Shown here: positions 17,818 through 27,720 of the stretch, one piece after another | How the letters are laid out: each line of letters opens with the position of its first letter | How positions within the stretch are numbered: the first letter of the stretch is position 1 | DNA from: Hyphomicrobiaceae bacterium | GTDB lineage: Bacteria > Pseudomonadota > Alphaproteobacteria > Rhizobiales > Devosiaceae | NCBI GenBank assembly: GCA_020638065.1 | Contig: JACKJG010000004.1 | Coordinates: 186,001-250,000 of the forward strand | DNA length: 64,000 bases | Direction of reading: 5' to 3' | Position numbers and translations under genes: made by a program | The notes under the pieces: generated by a model | Seen by the model: the letters and a program-made list of their open reading frames with translations, nothing else | Told to the model about the DNA's origin: nothing | Databases searched by the model: none

Positions 17818-18513
17818 ATGTCGCTGAAGTCGGAAATCGCTCATGTTCGCGTGTGGTGGCACAAAAGCCGCCCGCTGAGCATTGGCGAAAAAGTGGCTGA
17901 CGGAATAGTGCATGCGGCCGGACTTTTGATTGCGCTGGTCGCAGGGTCCACCCTTCTCACCCTCGCTCTCGTCGAAACGGCACCCGAACAATTCCCTGCG
18001 CTTTTAACTTATGTCGGCTCGATGGTGGTGCTGTTCGGCGTGTCCATGGCTTTCAATCTCTGGCCGCGAACCGCGACCAAGAAACTGCTCGCCCGTCTCG
18101 ATCAGGCTGCCATTTTCCTGTTCATCGCCGGGACCTACACGCCCTTTTTGTCGCTGGTCTGGGGCACCCCGGAAGGCATGGGCCTGACCATTTTCGTCTG
18201 GGCCGCGACCATTCTCGGCATCGCGCTGAAACTCATTATCCCGCAGCATTTCGGGCGCATTGCCATCATCCTCTATCTCGCCATCGGCTGGTCTGGGATT
18301 CTGGTGTTCCATAGCCTGACCTCGACCTTGCCGAGTTCAGCGCTCTGGCTGCTGCTGGCCGGCGGGCTGACCTATTCGGCCGGCATCATTTTCCATCTGT
18401 GGGATCGGATCAAATTCTACACCGCCATCTGGCACGCTTTCGTGGTCGCCGGCGCTTCACTGCACCTGATCGCCATCTTCGACGCAATGGTCATCAGCCG
18501 CTGGGGCATGTGA
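17818..18513 (+). CDS. Hemolysin III / PAQR-like membrane protein
   Basis: A 231-residue integral membrane protein of the HlyIII/YqfA family, related to eukaryotic PAQR receptors. Seven hydrophobic segments are visible from about residue 30 onward. Family motifs are EKVADGIVHAAG near 24 (first helix), MAFNLWPR near 74, LDQAAIFLFIAGTYTPF near 90-106, and WHAFVVAGASLHLIAIF near the C-terminus with the conserved metal-site histidines. GGAGGA six bases before ATG 17818 sets the start; the in-frame ATG at 17773 is less likely. It sits on the opposite strand inside the urease locus; a functional link is not evident. Confidence 0.85.
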   Translation: MSLKSEIAHVRVWWHKSRPLSIGEKVADGIVHAAGLLIALVAGSTLLTLALVETAPEQFPALLTYVGSMVVLFGVSMAFNLWPRTATKKLLARLDQAAIFLFIAGTYTPFLSLVWGTPEGMGLTIFVWAATILGIALKLIIPQHFGRIAIILYLAIGWSGILVFHSLTSTLPSSALWLLLAGGLTYSAGIIFHLWDRIKFYTAIWHAFVVAGASLHLIAIFDAMVISRWGM

Positions 18514-18520
18514 ACCAAGT

Positions 18521-18991
18521 CTAGGACATCTCTTTTCGCATCGTGATGTTGGTCGTCCGGTCGTAGCCTTCATGCCTATTGTCGGCGACCCGGCGAAACC
18601 CGAGCCGCTCGTAAACCGCACGCACCTCGGTCAGTTCCACCCGAACCTTCAGTTCGATCGCCGCAAATCCCCGGTCGCGCACCGTTCGCTCGATGGCCAC
18701 ATAGCATTGCCGGAACAGGCCTTGGCCCTGCCTGTCGCCCCGCACCGCAACCTTGCCGATATAGGCAGCATCCCCTTGTGGCGCCACAAAGGCGCAGGCC
18801 AACAATTCATCGCCTTCAACGCCGGTGAGCAGCCACTCGTCCCGGGCCTTTTGTGCATAGTCTTCGACGCTCATCCGCGTCGCCGAGCTCGGTGGATCGA
18901 TCCGCCCGTCCATATAGGCATAGGCGTCCGTCACCAGCCGATGTAACGCTGGCCAATCGGAAAAGGAAGTATCCGGAAAGGTGATCCGCAT
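18521..18991 (-). CDS. GNAT-family N-acetyltransferase in urease operon
   Basis: A 156-residue GNAT protein. KVAVRGDRQGQGLFRQ near 90-105 is motif A with the Q/RxxGxG/A acetyl-CoA loop; the C-terminal YERLGFRRV near 130 is motif B. It starts 18 bases after ureC, so it is probably the last gene of the ureDABC transcript. A GNAT in this position is known from rhizobial urease clusters, but its substrate is not known. It converges on the hemolysin III gene with only seven bases between stops. Confidence 0.82.
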   Translation of the reverse strand: MRITFPDTSFSDWPALHRLVTDAYAYMDGRIDPPSSATRMSVEDYAQKARDEWLLTGVEGDELLACAFVAPQGDAAYIGKVAVRGDRQGQGLFRQCYVAIERTVRDRGFAAIELKVRVELTEVRAVYERLGFRRVADNRHEGYDRTTNITMRKEMS

Positions 18992-19009
18992 AATGGGATC
19001 AGAACCTGC

Positions 19010-20721
<1,712 letters not shown>

Positions 20722-20722
<1 letters not shown>

Positions 20723-21027
20723 CAGAGCTTTCCCATCACCTTCTGATTGAACCCGTAGATCTCGCGCTTGCCGCCGATCGGAACCAGCGAGACATCGCGC
20801 GTCTGGCCGGGTTCGAAGCGCACGGCGGTGCCCGGCGCAATATCGAGCCGCATGCCGCGCGCTGCGTCGCGGTCAAAATCAAGGCCCGGATTGGTTTCAA
20901 AAAAGTGATAGTGCGAACCGACCTGCACCGGCCGGTCCCCGCGGTTGGTCACCGTCAAAGAGATTTGCGGTGACCCCTGGTTGAGTTCAATGTCGCCTGG
21001 CGCGACGATCACCTCACCGGGAATCAT
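20722..21027 (-). CDS. ureB: Urease beta subunit UreB
   Basis: A 101-residue UreB. MIPGEVIVAPGDIELN starts the protein, and VGSHYHFFETNPGLDFDRD near 37-55 and GTAVRFEPGQTRDVSLV near 67-83 are nearly invariant in the family. It forms the structural beta subunit of the three-subunit bacterial urease. Its start lies inside the end of the small membrane-protein gene (overlap 21014-21027), and its stop overlaps the ureC start. Confidence 0.97.
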
Positions 21028-21253
21028 GCCGCTCGCCGCGCCGTGCGGTCTGCTTGGCCTCGCCGGTCCGGCGTTTCATAGCCAACAAGCCGCCGCTAAC
21101 GGCAATGGCAGCACCCATCGCCGCCCAAACCCAGAATGGCACGCCGAATACGACAACGCCACCGACATGGGCATGGATCTGGTCCAACTCATGGGCCGAC
21201 ACGGCCGTGACCGGCAACAAAGCCGCACCAATTCCCCAAACAAGTCGTTTCAT
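21014..21253 (-). CDS. Small membrane protein encoded between ureA and ureB
   Basis: A 79-residue protein. Residues 1-20 look like a signal peptide ending VSA-HE, then a short HELDQIHAH segment with three histidines, a hydrophobic helix near 30-55 (VVVFGVPFWVWAAMGAAIAV) and a basic tail. GAGGAG seven bases before ATG 21253 is the best ribosome site in the operon, so the gene is likely real and well translated; an ATG at 21268 would place that site inside the gene. It overlaps ureB by 14 bases. Rhizobial urease operons often have a small gene here. The His-rich mature N-terminus suggests, but does not prove, metal contact in the periplasm. Confidence 0.75.
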   Translation of the reverse strand: MKRLVWGIGAALLPVTAVSAHELDQIHAHVGGVVVFGVPFWVWAAMGAAIAVSGGLLAMKRRTGEAKQTARRGERHDSR

Positions 21254-21264
21254 TATTGGTCTCC

Positions 21265-21567
21265 TCATCTGATCGGCTCGTGAACGGTAACCAGTTTTGT
21301 GCCATCCGGAAAGGTCGCTTCGACCTGCACATCGTGAATCATTTCGGCAACGCCCGCCATGACCTGATCGCGCGACACGACATGCGCCCCGGCTTCCATC
21401 AGATCGGCAACGCTGCGCCCGTCGCGCGCGCCCTCCACCACATAGTCGCTAATCAGCGCCACCGCCTCGGGATGGTTGAGTTTGACACCACGTTCGAGAC
21501 GCCGCCGGGCGACGATTGCCGCCATCGAAACCAGAAGCTTGTCTTTTTCTCTCGGCGTCAGGTTCAT
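21265..21567 (-). CDS. ureA: Urease gamma subunit UreA
   Basis: A 100-residue UreA. MNLTPREKDKLLVSMAAIVA at the N-terminus, KLNHPEAVALISDYVVEGARDG near 28-49, and VEATFPDGTKLVTVHEPI at the end are standard. ATG at 21567 is the family start; the longer open frame to 21843 lies inside ureD. The gene follows ureD by ten bases. Confidence 0.97.
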   Translation of the reverse strand: MNLTPREKDKLLVSMAAIVARRRLERGVKLNHPEAVALISDYVVEGARDGRSVADLMEAGAHVVSRDQVMAGVAEMIHDVQVEATFPDGTKLVTVHEPIR

Positions 21568-21577
21568 GTAAATTCCT

Positions 21578-22414
21578 TCAGCTATGCCAGATGCGCGGCA
21601 ATTCGGATTTGCTGAGATCGCGCAGCAGAGGCACCAGTTTCTGCCTGAGTTCATATCCGTTTTTGGCCAACAGGCGCATGACCAGCTTATCGTTCCAAAA
21701 ACTGAACGCAATCTCGAATTGGTCGCAGAGGCTCCTGACCTTGGCGAGACGCGCCTCGACGTCGCGTCCTGCATAAAAGAGTGTGGCGAACGCACCAGCG
21801 CCCATGAGGCCCGCCGATGCATTGCGAACCGGCTCGAACGCACCGATGATCGACAAAGCCTCGGCGTGCAGGAGCCTATCTCCTCGAAAAATGCGCCACT
21901 GATCGGTCAGATGTCCGGTAATAACTTCCTCGCCCATTCCGGTGCGCCCTAGAATGATCGGCTCGACTGCCAGAAATCGGGCCCCCTCGGCCAGACTGAC
22001 CTCGAGATTCCGCGAAAGTGCAGCCCGGTCAAACAGAATGGTCTCCTGCGGCAGCCAGGCCACAAAGGCGTTCCGTCCGACGGAAATTCTGGTCCTGACG
22101 TCCGCAACACCGTCGAGGGCGCGATAGACCTTCTCGCAAGCCTGTGTGGTGACAGTGAGGTTTGAGTCTTGACCTGCCTCGATCTGCCATTTGAGTTGAT
22201 CGCCGCCGGTCAGCCCGCCGGACGTGTTGATCAACACCGCCTCAAGCTCGGAACCGGGCAAGCGGGGGACGCGGATCTTGGCCGATCCGTCCTGATAAAG
22301 GGTCTGGATACGGGTCGCCCCTTCCGAACACGCAACTCTGAGGCGCCCCTCTCCCCGGCTACGCTGCAGTTGAACGTTTTCAGCCATTTCGGAGACAGGC
22401 AGTCCGGCATCCAT
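21578..22414 (-). CDS. ureD: Urease accessory protein UreD
   Basis: A 278-residue UreD (UreH), the scaffold that first binds apo-urease and provides the nickel path from UreG. INTSGGLTGGDQLKW near 60-74 is the family signature; TQACEKVYRA near 88, FLAVEPIILGRTGMGE near 145-160 and LRDLSKSELPRIWHS at the end are typical. ATG at 22414 has GAGG eight bases upstream; the GTG at 22423 is less likely. It is first in the operon D-A-orf-B-C-GNAT, so the urease promoter should lie in the intergenic region above. Confidence 0.95.
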   Translation of the reverse strand: MDAGLPVSEMAENVQLQRSRGEGRLRVACSEGATRIQTLYQDGSAKIRVPRLPGSELEAVLINTSGGLTGGDQLKWQIEAGQDSNLTVTTQACEKVYRALDGVADVRTRISVGRNAFVAWLPQETILFDRAALSRNLEVSLAEGARFLAVEPIILGRTGMGEEVITGHLTDQWRIFRGDRLLHAEALSIIGAFEPVRNASAGLMGAGAFATLFYAGRDVEARLAKVRSLCDQFEIAFSFWNDKLVMRLLAKNGYELRQKLVPLLRDLSKSELPRIWHS

Positions 22415-22764
22415 GAACGTCACCTCATCCGCGGCTTCGGCGCCGCAACTTCGAACACAATGCCTAAAGGGCCAGCCAATCCTGCCGAACTGGCCCCGTC
22501 TCCGCCAGACATGTTTGCACCAGCCTCAGCTTTGCAAGCGGCATGCCAAACCCTGGCGCCCTGGCCAATTCCGCATAACCAATTGAAAACAGTATATATA
22601 TTAGACAACCCAATTGCTCATACTTCCGCCGGTGCTGGCCATTTCACAATCTCTGCCTGCAAATCCGGCAATAGGTGATCGGAAAATGTGCAGATCCGAA
22701 ATCTGACCAAGTTTTGATCGAAAATTCGGCAGTGACTCGCGCTACAGAATTGCTATCCTTGAGC
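22415..22764. promoter_or_regulatory. 350-base intergenic region upstream of ureD with AT-rich box and three short direct repeats
   Basis: No convincing gene is here; a 62-codon minus frame at 22420-22608 overlaps the ureD start and has no family resemblance. An AT-rich block (TATATATATTAGAC near 22590-22605) in otherwise GC-rich DNA is the likely ureD promoter/operator. Three related copies of GATCSRAAA, GATCGGAAA at 22677, GATCCGAAA at 22693 and GATCGAAAA at 22716, lie just before the sRNA promoter and may be binding sites for one regulator. Confidence 0.45.
22731..22758 (+). promoter_or_regulatory. Candidate sigma-70-type promoter of the sRNA
   Basis: AGTGAC at 22731-22736 (TGAC matches the alphaproteobacterial CTTGAC box) is spaced 16 bases from CTATCC at 22753-22758 (compare CTATAT). 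It would start transcription near 22765, exactly where a chain of hairpins ending in a terminator begins. Confidence 0.4.
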
Positions 22765-22841
22765 GCCGGTTATCTCCGGCAGAGGTGTTTGCACCAATAC
22801 CTCGTCGCCCTTCCGGATCCCTATCCGGAGGGGCGATTTTT
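22765..22841 (+). ncRNA. Putative structured small RNA, about 77 nt
   Basis: Three hairpins follow each other without a reading frame. GCCGG 22765-22769 pairs with CCGGC 22776-22780. GAGGT 22782-22786 pairs with ACCTC 22799-22803, or alternatively GGTG with CACC inside it. The third is a terminator ending in TTTTT. A promoter-like sequence stands at the expected distance upstream. The RNA ends four bases before the stop of the minus-strand fusion gene, and the T run is on the plus strand only, so the hairpin is not that gene's own terminator. I do not recognise the RNA family. Confidence 0.55.
22806..22841 (+). terminator. Strong rho-independent terminator of the sRNA
   Basis: CGCCCTTCCGGAT at 22806-22818 pairs over 13 bp (one G-U) with ATCCGGAGGGGCG at 22823-22835, loop CCCT, followed by ATTTTT. 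On the minus strand there is no T tract after the stem. Confidence 0.85.
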
Positions 22842-22845
22842 GCGC

Positions 22846-24861
22846 CTAATCGCCGTTCTCGAGCCAATTCACCTGAGCCTCCTTCAACTTGATCGACAGG
22901 GCCGCAAGGCTGCTGTCCAGTTCAACCAATCGGCGCGGTCCGATCAGCGGCACGACGGGAAACGGCTGCGCGAGCACATAGGCCAGTGCAATCTGGATCG
23001 GCGAAACACCAAGCTTCTCGGCCAATTGTATAGCTCTGTCGCGGCGTGCGAAATTCCGTTCGGAATACCAGGTGTGAACCAGCTCGGCATTGTTGCGCTT
23101 GTCCCGGCCTGCGGCGTCGGTGAAGAACCCGCGAGCTTGCGACGACCAGGCAAAGTTCGGCATTTTGGTCTCGTTGAGCCAGGCCTTGAAATCCGGATCT
23201 GAAGCAGCGATGCACCCGGCCCAGATCGGTTCGATCATCTCTGCCAATGCAAAATTGTTGCTCAGAGCCCCCGGTGCGGTCTTGCCCGTCCGCTTTGCAT
23301 AATCGATTGCCTCCTGAAGCCGCTCTTTCGTCCAGTTCGAGCCACCGAACAGGCCCCGGATGCGGCCTTTCTTGACCTCCGCATCCATTGCATCGACAAA
23401 CTCGCCAACCGGCACGTCGAGATTGTCGCGATGCATGAAATAGACATCGACATAATCGGTCTGTAGCCGGTCGAGACTTTCGGTCAGTTCGCGCGCGATC
23501 ACATCTGGATATGTCAGCGGCGAATGCGCGCCCTTGCCGATCAGAACGAAAGACTGCCGGTCGAGGCCATGGCTCGCGTGCCATGCGCCAAAATGGGTTT
23601 CCGTCTTGCCACCCTGGTAGATGTGCGCCGTGTCGAACAGATTGCCGCCCCGCTCGAAAAAGGCGTCGAGCATGATCGCGGCAGCGGCAAAATCCGGATA
23701 GAATTCGAAGCCGAGAGCCACCGGGCTGGTAGGGTGCGAAAGACCGTGCACCTGAATATGGTCCATCGTGTCCGGACCAAAGCGCAAATCCTCGCCCTTG
23801 ATCGTCTGTCTACGCCGCGCCGGCGTTTCGATGTCGTAGACAAGGCCGGAATCGCGTCGCCACTGGTCAAGCACGCGCAGGTTGCCCAGCGTGTCATCCC
23901 AGTTCATGCCAGGCGCCGCAAACTCTTGCCGGCCGTCCAGGATAGCGCGGCTGGCAGCGTCTGCCTCGAAAAAATAGAGATGCCGATCCTCCGGCGTGAC
24001 CACATCCTCCGGTTCGCCTTCGGAAGGATAGACGCGAATGACCCCGATCTTGCCGCTTCTGAACCCGGCAAACCAGAAGTCCTTGACCTCGATCCGGCCC
24101 TTGGTGCCGTAGATACGCAACACATTGTCCAGATTGAGCGAAACCGCGCAGGAAATTTCTGCGATGATCTCATTGGGGAACTTCAACAGAGCTGAGGTCC
24201 ATTCATCGACCCCCGTCTCACCCAGATGCGCCATGCCCGCAACCTTGCTCGGCTCCAGAAAATCCTTGCCCGCGGCTGCACCGGCAATCAGACGCGCCAT
24301 ACTGGCCGGATAGCAGCCGACATCGAGAATGCCACCACCCGCCAGATCGTTGGCCAGCAACCGATGTTCAGGATTGAACGGAATGGCAAAACCGAAGCTC
24401 GACTGGATCTTGCGAATCTCGCCGATTCGCTTTGACTTGATCAGGTCGATCAGCTTCAGCGTCTGCGGATGCAAGCGATACATGAAGGCTTCGCCCATGA
24501 ACGTGCCGGACTTGTCGGCCGCGTGGAACATGGCATCCGCTTCGAACGCGCTCAGCCCCATCGGCTTTTCGCCAAGCACATGCTTTCCTGCTTCCGCACA
24601 CTTGATGGCCCACTCGGCGTGACCCGGATGCGGCGTTGCGACATAAACCGCTTCAACTTCCGCATCGTCCACCATGGCCTGATAGCCGTTGATTACCCGA
24701 ACGCCTGGGAAGTTTTCCTTCAGTTTGGGATTGTCGGGATGCCGCGACGCGATCGCCACCAGTTCCCCCAGATCGCTCTCCGCCAGACCCGCCGCAAACT
24801 GCGTCGCGATGAATCCCGGTCCGATAATGCCCCATTTTACCTTGCGTTGTTCGCTTGCCAT
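22846..24861 (-). CDS. Bifunctional fusion: Gfo/Idh/MocA oxidoreductase + aldo/keto reductase
   Basis: A 671-residue two-enzyme protein. Residues 1-345 are a Gfo/Idh/MocA dehydrogenase: GIIGPGFIA at 11-19 binds NAD(P), GEKP at 97-100 gives the catalytic Lys99, and ILDVGCYP at 178-185 is the substrate site. Residues about 360-665 are an aldo/keto reductase barrel with the full tetrad: Asp410 and Tyr415 in DTAHIY, Lys443 in IGKG, His477 in FMHRD; PLIGPRR near 645 binds NADPH phosphate. Both halves look intact. GAGGAGGG precedes the ATG. Such a fusion suggests channelled oxidation and reduction of one sugar, for example epimerisation through a keto intermediate; the substrate is unknown. Confidence 0.85.
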   Translation of the reverse strand: MASEQRKVKWGIIGPGFIATQFAAGLAESDLGELVAIASRHPDNPKLKENFPGVRVINGYQAMVDDAEVEAVYVATPHPGHAEWAIKCAEAGKHVLGEKPMGLSAFEADAMFHAADKSGTFMGEAFMYRLHPQTLKLIDLIKSKRIGEIRKIQSSFGFAIPFNPEHRLLANDLAGGGILDVGCYPASMARLIAGAAAGKDFLEPSKVAGMAHLGETGVDEWTSALLKFPNEIIAEISCAVSLNLDNVLRIYGTKGRIEVKDFWFAGFRSGKIGVIRVYPSEGEPEDVVTPEDRHLYFFEADAASRAILDGRQEFAAPGMNWDDTLGNLRVLDQWRRDSGLVYDIETPARRRQTIKGEDLRFGPDTMDHIQVHGLSHPTSPVALGFEFYPDFAAAAIMLDAFFERGGNLFDTAHIYQGGKTETHFGAWHASHGLDRQSFVLIGKGAHSPLTYPDVIARELTESLDRLQTDYVDVYFMHRDNLDVPVGEFVDAMDAEVKKGRIRGLFGGSNWTKERLQEAIDYAKRTGKTAPGALSNNFALAEMIEPIWAGCIAASDPDFKAWLNETKMPNFAWSSQARGFFTDAAGRDKRNNAELVHTWYSERNFARRDRAIQLAEKLGVSPIQIALAYVLAQPFPVVPLIGPRRLVELDSSLAALSIKLKEAQVNWLENGD

Positions 24862-24994
24862 CGGATGCCCTCCTCGTCGGCTTTGGACCGACTGATATAG
24901 ACCAGAAGATTAACGTTCAAGCGAACCTGCAATTTTGCTGCGGATTGACGTGCGCAAGCTTGCCTGCCAACCTGCATACGGGAGTTTTGGGGGA

Positions 24995-26233
24995 GTGACG
25001 GGATTGGCAGATCCCATCAATCTGGCTGCGTTCAGCAACAATCAATGGTATTGTTACCAGGTACGTCAGACCGTTTTTTACGCTTGCTTTTCAAGCCATT
25101 ATCTTGATGAAGCGCATTTGTTGCGCATGCTCGACCAGGTCATTGAGCTTGCGCCGCACCTGCTCGACGCCAGCACCGTGGAGCGCGAAACCGGGTCCGT
25201 TCCACGCGACATTGCCCGTCAGCTGGTATCGAGTTTCGAAGTCGGCGCTTTGACGCCCTACCCCGACGCATGGCCGATGCACGGCAACATGCTTTTCGAT
25301 CATCCCGACCTGCCAATGGTGCGCTTGATGGCCGCAAATCTTCCGGACGGACCGGACGAACAGAACCGCCGTTCGGCCTTTCTCGCCATATCGACCCATT
25401 CGCTGTTCGAAGGTGCCGACGCTGTGCAATTGGTGCGCAGCCAGACGACCTCCCGCGATCCGGTTGCAGTAAATGAGCTGGACCTGGGCGGTTGGCGCCG
25501 GGTCGCGTTCGCAATCGTCGCGGCCATCGCCGCGCCTTTCCAGATCCTTCTGGCCGAGTTGACCGTGACCAATGAGATTGACCGGCATTATCGCGGCATC
25601 GCGGTGTCCAGAGCGCGTCTCCGCAATCTTGCTTCTGCCTTCAATGTCAGCCAGCGCGGCTTGCTCTACGCTTTGGCGCTCTGGTGCATCCACAGCCACG
25701 GCAAGGGATTTGGAAAAGCGACACTCTCCACACTGCTCGCAGAACTCAATCCATCCGGTCAGGCCCATTCCGATGACCCGTTCTTCCAATACCGCATGAT
25801 GGGAACCAGATTGCCGTTTGGAGATGACTTTCCATCGTTCGTCAAAGACCTGGACGAGCGCATCAAGGCGGCGGATTTCCAGCAATTCAACACCACGCAA
25901 TTGCTCCTCAGTGCCATGTTCCGCGCTCACCGCTGGCTCAAGACCAGGCTGCCGTTTCTCTATTCGGACAAGACCTTTCGCTATGCCGCCGGTTATGATT
26001 TCGACCTCTCGCTCGTTCCGCCGCTGCGTCCGGCCGGCGCTCTGACCGAGGCACTTGGAGAGCCGGTCTTTGGCGGCATGATGCATCCCGGTTTGGAATG
26101 CTGTGTCTTCACGCCGACACGACAATTCGTGACCTTCAACTTTGTTCTCAGTTCGAAGCACCTGCCCGCGCTCGACCATTTCCAAACGATGCTCGACGAT
26201 ATCGAGGCCTCGGTTCGGAACGAGTCCCGCTGA
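24995..26233 (+). CDS. Uncharacterised protein, possible CAT-fold O-acyltransferase (WS/DGAT- or condensation-like)
   Basis: A 412-residue protein I do not firmly recognise. The pattern is reminiscent of chloramphenicol-acetyltransferase-fold enzymes: an opening strand (NNQWYCYQVRQTVFYACF), HSLFEGADAVQ near residue 132 at the place of the HHxxxDG catalytic motif but degenerate (second position His only, EG for DG), and a closing CCVFTPTRQFVTFNFVLSS near 390. GTG at 24995 has GGAG ten bases upstream; a TTG at 24935 would add 20 residues. It lies 31 bases before the photolyase gene and is probably co-transcribed. Membrane or secretion signals are absent. Confidence 0.5.
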   Translation: MTGLADPINLAAFSNNQWYCYQVRQTVFYACFSSHYLDEAHLLRMLDQVIELAPHLLDASTVERETGSVPRDIARQLVSSFEVGALTPYPDAWPMHGNMLFDHPDLPMVRLMAANLPDGPDEQNRRSAFLAISTHSLFEGADAVQLVRSQTTSRDPVAVNELDLGGWRRVAFAIVAAIAAPFQILLAELTVTNEIDRHYRGIAVSRARLRNLASAFNVSQRGLLYALALWCIHSHGKGFGKATLSTLLAELNPSGQAHSDDPFFQYRMMGTRLPFGDDFPSFVKDLDERIKAADFQQFNTTQLLLSAMFRAHRWLKTRLPFLYSDKTFRYAAGYDFDLSLVPPLRPAGALTEALGEPVFGGMMHPGLECCVFTPTRQFVTFNFVLSSKHLPALDHFQTMLDDIEASVRNESR

Positions 26234-26264
26234 TCCGGCGCCTGACGCCTTGCGTATTGAAAAC

Positions 26265-27707
26265 ATGACCCAACGCTCCCTCGTCTGGTTTCGTCAGGAT
26301 CTGCGCATCAGCGACAATCCCGCTTTGGCGGCCGCGTCACATGCCGGGGAAATTCTCCCGGTCTATATTCTCGATGACGAAGGCGCCGGCGAATGGGCCG
26401 TCGGCGCGGCGTCGCGCGTTTGGCTGCATCACGCACTGGTGGACCTCGACAAGAGTCTGGGCGGCGGACTTCAGCTTTTTCGAGGCGAAGCCGAACACAT
26501 GCTGCCCGAAATCGTTGCGGAATTCGGCATTTCTGAAGTTCACTGGAATCGCTGCTATGAGCCCTGGCGCGTCGCACGCGACACGCGCATCAAGGCCAGC
26601 CTTTCTCGACTTGGAACGAACGTCCATTCCCACAATGCCTCGTTGCTCTGGGAACCATGGACCATCCGAAAACCCGACAAGACACCCTACAAGGTCTTCA
26701 CGCCCTTCTACAAAAAGGGGTGTCTCAACGGCCCGGCCCCGCGCCCGCCGCTGCCAGAACCCAACCATCTGAAAATCATCAAGGATCGTGCCTCGGCCTC
26801 CACCCAACTGGACGATTTGGGCCTGCTGCCGAAACGCGACTGGCACAAGACGATGATGCAATCCTGGCAGGCGACCGAAGCCGGCGCGCGAGACCGGCTC
26901 CAAACCTTCCTCGACACGCGATTGCCCGACTACGCCGGAGGCCGAGACGCGCCGGCCAAAGAGGCCACTTCGCGCCTTTCGCCCTACCTCCATTTCGGTC
27001 AGATCTCGCCGCGTCAAATCTGGCACGCCCTCGAAACGCTGGAACCTGACCGGAACAGCGAACGCTTCCGGACAGAACTGGCCTGGCGGGAATTCTCTTA
27101 TGCCCTGTTGCATGACAACCCCACCCTGCCGGAAAAGAACCTGCAATCCCGGTTTGATGGATTTCCCTGGCGGTCAGACTACGAAGCGGATTTCGAGGCC
27201 TGGAAACGCGGAATGACCGGCATTCCCATTGTCGATGCCGGCATGCGCGAACTCTGGCAAACCGGACATATGCACAACCGGGTGCGCATGATCACCGCCT
27301 CGTTTCTGGTCAAGAACCTTCTGATTGATTGGCGGCTCGGCGAAAAATGGTTTTGGGACACCTTGGTCGACGCCGACCTCGCCAACAATTCCGCAAGCTG
27401 GCAATGGGTGGCCGGTTCCGGTGCCGATGCCGCGCCTTATTTTCGCATTTTCAACCCGGTGCTACAGGCAGCCAAATTCGATCCCAAGGGCGAATACATC
27501 AGGGCCTTCGTGCCAGAATTGGCAAACCTCGAACCTCCCCATCTGTTCGATCCGGGCACCGCGCCGGCCAAGGTCCTCGAAAAGGCAAGCATCGTGCTCG
27601 GATCAACCTATCCGCGAGCCATCGTCGACCTGAAGCAAAGCAGAGAACGCGCGCTTGAGGGTTATGCAGGCATGCGCGGCAATGGCCATGCGAAAACGGA
27701 GCTCTGA
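26265..27707 (+). CDS. phrB: Deoxyribodipyrimidine photolyase (CPD photolyase class I)
   Basis: A 480-residue DNA photolyase that repairs cyclobutane pyrimidine dimers with blue light. LVWFRQDLRISDNPAL begins the antenna-binding alpha/beta domain; the FAD domain has ATSRLSPYLHFGQISPRQ near 245-262, ELAWREFSYALL near 285, GMTGIPIVDAGMREL near 325, HNRVRMITASFLVKNLL near 345, and SWQWVAGSGADAAPYFRIFNP near 385, including the DNA-contact and Trp-chain residues. ATG at 26265 is the family start; the upstream frame overlaps the previous gene. Likely two-gene operon with the acyltransferase-like gene. Confidence 0.95.
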   Translation: MTQRSLVWFRQDLRISDNPALAAASHAGEILPVYILDDEGAGEWAVGAASRVWLHHALVDLDKSLGGGLQLFRGEAEHMLPEIVAEFGISEVHWNRCYEPWRVARDTRIKASLSRLGTNVHSHNASLLWEPWTIRKPDKTPYKVFTPFYKKGCLNGPAPRPPLPEPNHLKIIKDRASASTQLDDLGLLPKRDWHKTMMQSWQATEAGARDRLQTFLDTRLPDYAGGRDAPAKEATSRLSPYLHFGQISPRQIWHALETLEPDRNSERFRTELAWREFSYALLHDNPTLPEKNLQSRFDGFPWRSDYEADFEAWKRGMTGIPIVDAGMRELWQTGHMHNRVRMITASFLVKNLLIDWRLGEKWFWDTLVDADLANNSASWQWVAGSGADAAPYFRIFNPVLQAAKFDPKGEYIRAFVPELANLEPPHLFDPGTAPAKVLEKASIVLGSTYPRAIVDLKQSRERALEGYAGMRGNGHAKTEL

Positions 27708-27720
27708 TCTGGTTGAAACC

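Noticed and set aside
17818..18513. Hemolysin III gene as evidence of a mobile insertion into the urease cluster
   Set aside because: No flanking repeats, transposase or composition change is visible; simple rearrangement is enough.
22420..22608. 62-codon minus-strand frame upstream of ureD
   Set aside because: Overlaps the ureD start, has no Shine-Dalgarno and no family resemblance; the region looks like a promoter.
22806..22841. The hairpin as terminator of the minus-strand fusion gene
   Set aside because: On the minus strand the stem is preceded by A residues and has no T tract after it; the T run is on the plus strand.
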